Positions 60,401 through 64,000 of a DNA stretch of 64,000 nt are shown here, piece by piece (positions within the stretch are counted from its first letter, which is position 1; each line of letters opens with the position of its first letter). Source of the DNA: Helicoverpa zea (taxonomy: Eukaryota; Arthropoda; Insecta; Lepidoptera; Noctuidae); assembly GCF_022581195.2 (NCBI RefSeq), contig NC_061461.1, forward strand, positions 13,020,001-13,084,000, in the 5' to 3' direction. The position numbers were made by a program, and so were the translations under genes. The notes beneath the pieces are model-generated. The model was not told where the DNA came from. It searched no databases and saw only the letters and a list, made by a program, of their open reading frames with translations.

Positions 60401-61119
60401 ATGAAATAAGCATGGCCTATGTACTATGTATCAATTTTTTTCTTCTTGTCTGTATTTTGTGTGTATACATAAACTATTAAATAAATAAATAAAGAGTTGA
60501 CCGCGTCGTTGTGTCCGCAGGTAAAACGCAGGTGGGCGTGAAGATCGACGAGGACAACCTGAAGATCCTGGACGACCTGCCCAGCTCCGCCGTCGAGATG
60601 CAAGTGAAGAGCAAAGTGAGCAATCAGGCTGTTTATGTGTGTGATCCTATTATGTTATGCGTGGTAGTTGTGGTGCGGCGGTGGTGGCTGAGACACTCGG
60701 TGTAACTCTGGCGTGTTCGCAGTTCCTCAAGAAGCTGAACCGGCAGGAGCGCGTGGTGGAGGAGGTGAAGCTGGTGCTGAAGCCGCACTACAACAAGAAG
60801 CACGTCACCAAGGACGAGTACAAGGACATCCTGCGCCGCGCCGTGCCCAAGGTCAGCACCAGCATGTTATACTGCTTGATATCCTCTGCTTGTTTTAACC
60901 TTGTGTTGGACCAATTCATGATAAAACGTTTGTAGGCGTTGTTTTTGATGTTATTTTTGTACATTTCATGACTATAACTAAATGCGGCTACATGATAAGC
61001 ATACTGTATTCCAGATCTGTCACAACAAGACGGGTGAGATCAACCCGGCTAAGATCCAGGCGCTCGTGGAGGCGTATGTGAAAAAGTTCAGAAAAAAACA
61101 TAAACTAGGACTAGTGTAG
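51447..61119 (+). CDS. PHRF1: PHD and RING finger domain-containing protein 1, complete
   Basis: Ten coding exons: 51447-51584, 51655-52119, 52268-52363, 52460-52879, 54738-55019, 55092-58880, 59777-60251, 60521-60615, 60723-60851, 61015-61119 (TAG); 5994 bp, 1997 aa. Residues 117-157 form a RING finger (CSICLLRF, CEHIFCLDCITEW, CPVDR). Residues about 200-244 form a PHD finger (CEVCGRTDNEETMLLCDGCD, GYHMQC, WLCPNC), directly adjoining as in PHRF1. The 3.8-kb exon encodes disordered Pro/Glu/Lys-rich sequence and an RS-rich block of repeated RRSASRP (about 1322-1400). The C-terminus (KKLNRQERVVEEVKLVLKPH, YKDILRRAVPKICH, INPAKIQALVEAYVKKFRKK) is an SRI-like domain. Vertebrate PHRF1 is a nuclear E3 ligase that binds the phosphorylated RNA polymerase II tail and is linked to TGIF turnover and DNA end joining. 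Start ATG is preceded by no homologous sequence and opens MSEEGSEDSP, acidic as expected. Confidence 0.95.
53223..53488. mobile_element. 266-bp element with 37-bp perfect inverted ends
   Basis: 53223-53259 begins CATATCGACTGCAAGCAAGC, and 53452-53488 is its exact inverse. AT-rich interior, no ORF. Lies in PHRF1 intron 4. A TSD is not obvious. Confidence 0.8.
53655..53835. repeat. Two diverged tandem copies, period about 100 bp
   Basis: GGTTATTCCCGCTCGGTTAA, ACACC(C)TTTCGT, a TCGGGTAAAAAAAGTT-type end and CGTTC recur about 100 bp later as GGGTAATTCCCGTACGGTAA and so on. Non-coding, PHRF1 intron 4. Confidence 0.5.
53928..54075. mobile_element. AT-rich hairpin MITE
   Basis: AAACACAATTAACTAGAAAA at the left and its inverse at the right, then (A)n and GGCCTTAT-type text on each side. 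It ends immediately before the target duplication of the SINE at 54095. Confidence 0.6.
54095..54393 (+). mobile_element. 5'-truncated SINE with 17-bp TSD
   Basis: Same body and tail as 48513-48891 but without the tRNA-like head. The flanks are exact copies of ACTTAAGGCGCCGAAGC (54078-54094 and 54394-54410), the mark of LINE-driven insertion. PHRF1 intron 4, same sense as the gene. Confidence 0.92.
54420..54530 (+). mobile_element. Helitron 3' remnant
   Basis: CCTTGTACGGGCA, then GCGGGTGAAATCGCGGG, then CTGCTAG before T, matching Helitron 3' termini elsewhere in the window. 5' end eroded. Confidence 0.5.
59082..59377. mobile_element. About 296-bp MITE in PHRF1 intron 6
   Basis: Both ends share inverted TAATTATAAAGTTAAGATTT-like text and ATTTTTTCGGACT, with inner GCTAGGTTTTACC against CCTAGGTTTTACCAATGT. 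No ORF. Confidence 0.7.
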
Positions 61120-61245
61120 TGACGCTAGTTGTATTACAGAGTGTAGCATAGTGTAGAGAAGCGCGGTCCCCGCCCAGATGTTTTATCAGAATATTGTAAT
61201 TATAATTTATGTATGGACGATCTATTTTACTTAAACTTTTATTTA

Positions 61246-61251
61246 AATAAA
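61246..61251 (+). terminator. Poly(A) signal of PHRF1
   Basis: AATAAA, 127 bp after the PHRF1 stop codon; the first such signal downstream. Confidence 0.6.
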
Positions 61252-61417
61252 TAGTATTTAATTATGAAATTAATACAACATTGTTTATTTTGTTACCTGT
61301 GAAAATAATAATGCATAAGCATTTGAGAACTAGAAACACTGATTTCCACTAATTATGAAACTTACGTCGCATATATACATTTGATTAGAATAACAGCATT
61401 CATTCAGTCCAAATCCA

Positions 61418-61768
61418 GGGGCTTGATTCTGCTAATTTTACTTAAGCAACATATGATTAATATCCAACTGAGATCCAATCACGACTCAATTACGATTGAA
61501 GCATATGGGGCATTCCGCAGATATCGTTTAGGTTTTTTCATTTATTTCATTTGAATCGTTGTAGGTATTGTCATTCAAATTCTATCTGAATCTATAAATT
61601 AGTTAATGAACTTTTATTTTAAAAACGTTTTTATCCTTGTCTATGATTCAATAATGAATCATATTATCTGCAATCGACTTACGATTATAGAGCACACTAC
61701 TCTTAAGTATAGACCAATGACAAACCAATGGAATGGAATGTCCAAACTCTTTAGCAGAATTGAGCCCC
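61418..61768 (-). mobile_element. Diverged MITE, GGGGCCCG family
   Basis: Ends GGGGCTTGATTCTGC and GCAGAATTGAGCCCC are inverted. The interior keeps AAAACGTTTTTATCCTT and TCAATAATGAATCAT. It has small insertions relative to the 30184 copy. Confidence 0.75.
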
Positions 61769-62400
61769 AGCTTATATAAAAAAATAAGGATTCAAGTATT
61801 ACTACCGCATGCAAAGATATATGGCCGAATTATAACGCCGAATATTTAAATAGCATAGGCTTAAATTCTATGAACTGGTGAACTACTATATCGATGATCT
61901 GTTCTTCCATATTGTCACATGTATGACAATGGTCCTGCTTTTGAGATTCAAATGCAGATGCTCTTAACTTTTGAATCAGTGTGACGAGAGCCATAATATG
62001 ATATCTGGCAAATTATATTTATACATTGGGTAATTCCTAAATTCCAGAAGAATTTATCTCTGCGAATGATTTGGCCGTCAACAGCGACTTTGTGAAAAAC
62101 ACGAACCAATTTTTATATCTTTTTAGAAATCAAGCAATTTTTAAAAGATGTCACAAGTGTTGTTGGTTCGTGTGTTGTCACTTGTTACCATTATATAAAA
62201 CCACATAATGTAGTAGTAGCTTATTGTTTTGTCATTTCTATATGCTATCGACTTTGAAATTAATTTGGAACCTTCTTTTATTAAAAGGAGGAAGGGATAC
62301 GATGAATTAAAAAGATATGACTTTTGATGTTTTTTTTATTTCTAAAATACAAACAAAAAACTAAAAAAATCAACATTGCACAAGATTATTCTGACAAATA

Positions 62401-62406
62401 TTTATT
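62401..62406 (-). terminator. Poly(A) signal of the aspartic protease gene
   Basis: TTTATT here is AATAAA on the minus strand, about 130 bp past the stop codon at 62537. Confidence 0.5.
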
Positions 62407-62536
62407 GTCACTATGATAGGAGAACTTTAACTAGCTAGATGAAGCGACACGGATCAAGAACTACAGGACTTATAAAAGCAGGGTGGATCGTATCGCCGGG
62501 AAGTCTAACATGTGATTAGTATAAGTGATGAGGAGT

Positions 62537-63906
62537 TCAGACGGCGGGCGCGAAGCCGATGCGCTTGCCGGCCACGTCGAACTCGGTGTAGTACTTGCCA
62601 ATGAACACGTCGCCCAGGATCCACAGCGGCCCGTTGGGCGGCGGGATGTCCAGCCCCATGAACCCTGACAGGCACACCGTCTTGCCGAACTGCGTCACCT
62701 GCGACACAACACCTTACACGTCTCACCATGCATAAGGAATACTCCCGACATACATAATACACTGGACACTCGTTACACTAAAGCGTATTCATTAATATGC
62801 ATTCTACCAATAAATGTGAAAGGATTCAATGGATGTGAATGAAATATTTAGATAGTGGTATTAACGAATGGAAGAGATGTGAGTGGGTGCACTCACGCGC
62901 AGCACGTAGTCCTGGCCGTCGAGCGTGAAGCTGGTGCCGGCGATGGTGAAGGCGACGGGCGGCAGCGTGGGCACGAGCGAGCAGTCCACGGCGTACTGGC
63001 CGAACGCCATGGGCGTGGCGCCCAGCGCGCGGTTCAGCGCCTCCACCTCGGCGCTGGGGCCCGCGATCAGCGACGTGCCCGTGTCGGCGATGGCCTCGCA
63101 GCCGGCGGCGCAGAACGCGTGCTCGCCCACGCGGACGCCGTCCATGTGGAACTGCCAGTAGGTGGCGCGGTGCACCGGCACGTACGTGAAGTTGCCGCTG
63201 TAGTGCGCCGGGTCCGAGCCGCCCAGGATGATCTCGCCGCCCTGCGCCGCGCTCGGGTCCCTGCCACACGACCGCTCGTTACCCACGTCAGACGTGCTAC
63301 TGGCTCGAGGAGCTCAGCCGGACGGTCTCGTTCTATTTTATAAACCATCCATTTTCCAAGATAGTTAGGAAGCGACACACACTATGTATGATGGTGATGA
63401 TGTTACCTGTTGAGGTAGAAGGAGAAGACCGGCTTTACGAGCCCTTGCGCCACCATGTTGTCGAACACGGGCGTCACGCCGTCCACAGAGATGCTGCAAC
63501 AGACAGACACTTAGAACGTTCAAACAAACATAGATACTAAATAGTTGTAACATGTAAACAGAGCCGAGCATATAATCTGCGTTCTCGAGGACTTTAAGAA
63601 TTCTATCGTGTTTGGTCGTTATCGTCTTGCCTGAATTCTAGTTGTTCTGATGCATAGAATGATTAACGCTAAGGCACCTGGTGAAGGCCATGCCGAGGAT
63701 GCCGTCGAACTTGGCGGCGACGAAGGCGAGGCCGGGCTCGGACATGGCCTCGGCGAAGGTCTGCGCGCGCACGGTGATGCCGCCCACCGTCACGTCGTCC
63801 TGCGACAGGAAGCCCGACAGGCTGCCCGAGCCGTAGTGGATCGCGAACTCCGTGCCGTTGGCGCGGTACGTGCTCGACTTGCTGCTGTCGTACTTGTTGT
63901 GCAGCA
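62537..63906 (-). CDS. CTSD: Cathepsin D-like lysosomal aspartic protease, 3' exons only
   Basis: Four exons in order of translation: 63906-63678, 63493-63407, 63260-62897, 62698-62537 (TGA). All joins are GT/AG and in frame. The 5' exons, with the signal peptide, propeptide and first catalytic Asp, lie past the window edge. The visible part starts HNKYDSSKSSTYRANGTEFA and contains the flap YGSGSLSGFLSQD, FVAAKFDGILGMAF, the second catalytic Asp in AIADTGTSLIAGP, CLSGFMGLDIPPPNGPLWIL and IGKYYTEFDVAGKRIGFAPA. This is cathepsin D text over its whole length (pepsin family A1). It retains potential N-glycosylation sites NGT and NFT, usual for lysosomal sorting. An acid endopeptidase of the lysosome; in insects also active in fat-body remodelling. 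Separation from digestive or other pepsin-like paralogs rests on the close match, as the N-terminal half is missing. Confidence 0.95.
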
Positions 63907-64000
63907 CTGCAACACAATGCGCTCCTGTACATTTACTGCTGCCATATCCGCTCATCGAAGTACTTGTATCAAAAGACTAGTTTGATCAGTGCAGATGTAA

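Noticed and set aside
29034..63906. Functional cluster of lysosomal proteases (cathepsins L and D)
   Set aside because: Only two genes about 28 kb apart, of unrelated families, separated by ZC4H2 and PHRF1; nothing indicates shared control.

Overview
The window is nuclear DNA from an insect, almost certainly a moth or butterfly (Lepidoptera). Genes are split by many short AT-rich introns with GT/AG borders, while the exons are strongly GC-rich at third positions. Introns and intergenic DNA carry repeats typical of Lepidoptera: short Helitrons (TC at the 5' end, CTAG at the 3' end, inserted between A and T), tRNA-derived SINEs with GATGAT tails, LINE tail relics, and many short elements with inverted ends. 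A noctuid-type moth is a guess; the sequence does not fix the family.

I rebuilt seven protein genes exon by exon, and all exon joins keep frame. Left to right they are: the 3' end of tomosyn (+, 163-3451) with a long 3' UTR; a complete PP6 regulatory subunit (SAPS family) gene of 15 coding exons (-, 23468 to 10747, 795 aa); a complete DDX10/Dbp4 DEAD-box helicase gene (-, 27286 to 24168, 805 aa); a complete cathepsin L gene (+, 29034-34985, 341 aa); a complete ZC4H2 zinc-finger gene (-, 49264 to 45498, 220 aa); a complete PHRF1 RING/PHD/SRI gene (+, 51447-61119, 1997 aa); and the 3' part of a cathepsin D-like lysosomal aspartic protease (-, 63906 to 62537, 5' end outside the window).

The stretch 35.3-45.2 kb has no gene and is a graveyard of mobile elements. 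Its centre is a nested stack. An old inverted-repeat element (37648-40987) was hit by a 1300-bp element flanked by TA and, separately, by a 1633-bp element with very long inverted ends and an 8-bp target duplication. The second of these was later hit by a Helitron, a hairpin element and a LINE tail. Other inverted-repeat elements lie in PP6R, ZC4H2 and PHRF1 introns.

The genes do not form one pathway. Tomosyn controls SNARE assembly, PP6R directs a phosphatase, DDX10 serves ribosome synthesis, ZC4H2 and PHRF1 belong to ubiquitin-linked nuclear regulation, and the two cathepsins are lysosomal proteases. I found no sign of a new multigene system. The observations most worth checking are the nested element stack, long transcribed hairpins in PP6R introns, a perfect 48-bp palindrome just upstream of cathepsin L, a SINE sitting 33 bp from a ZC4H2 splice acceptor, and an E-box-rich minisatellite near 8.1 kb.
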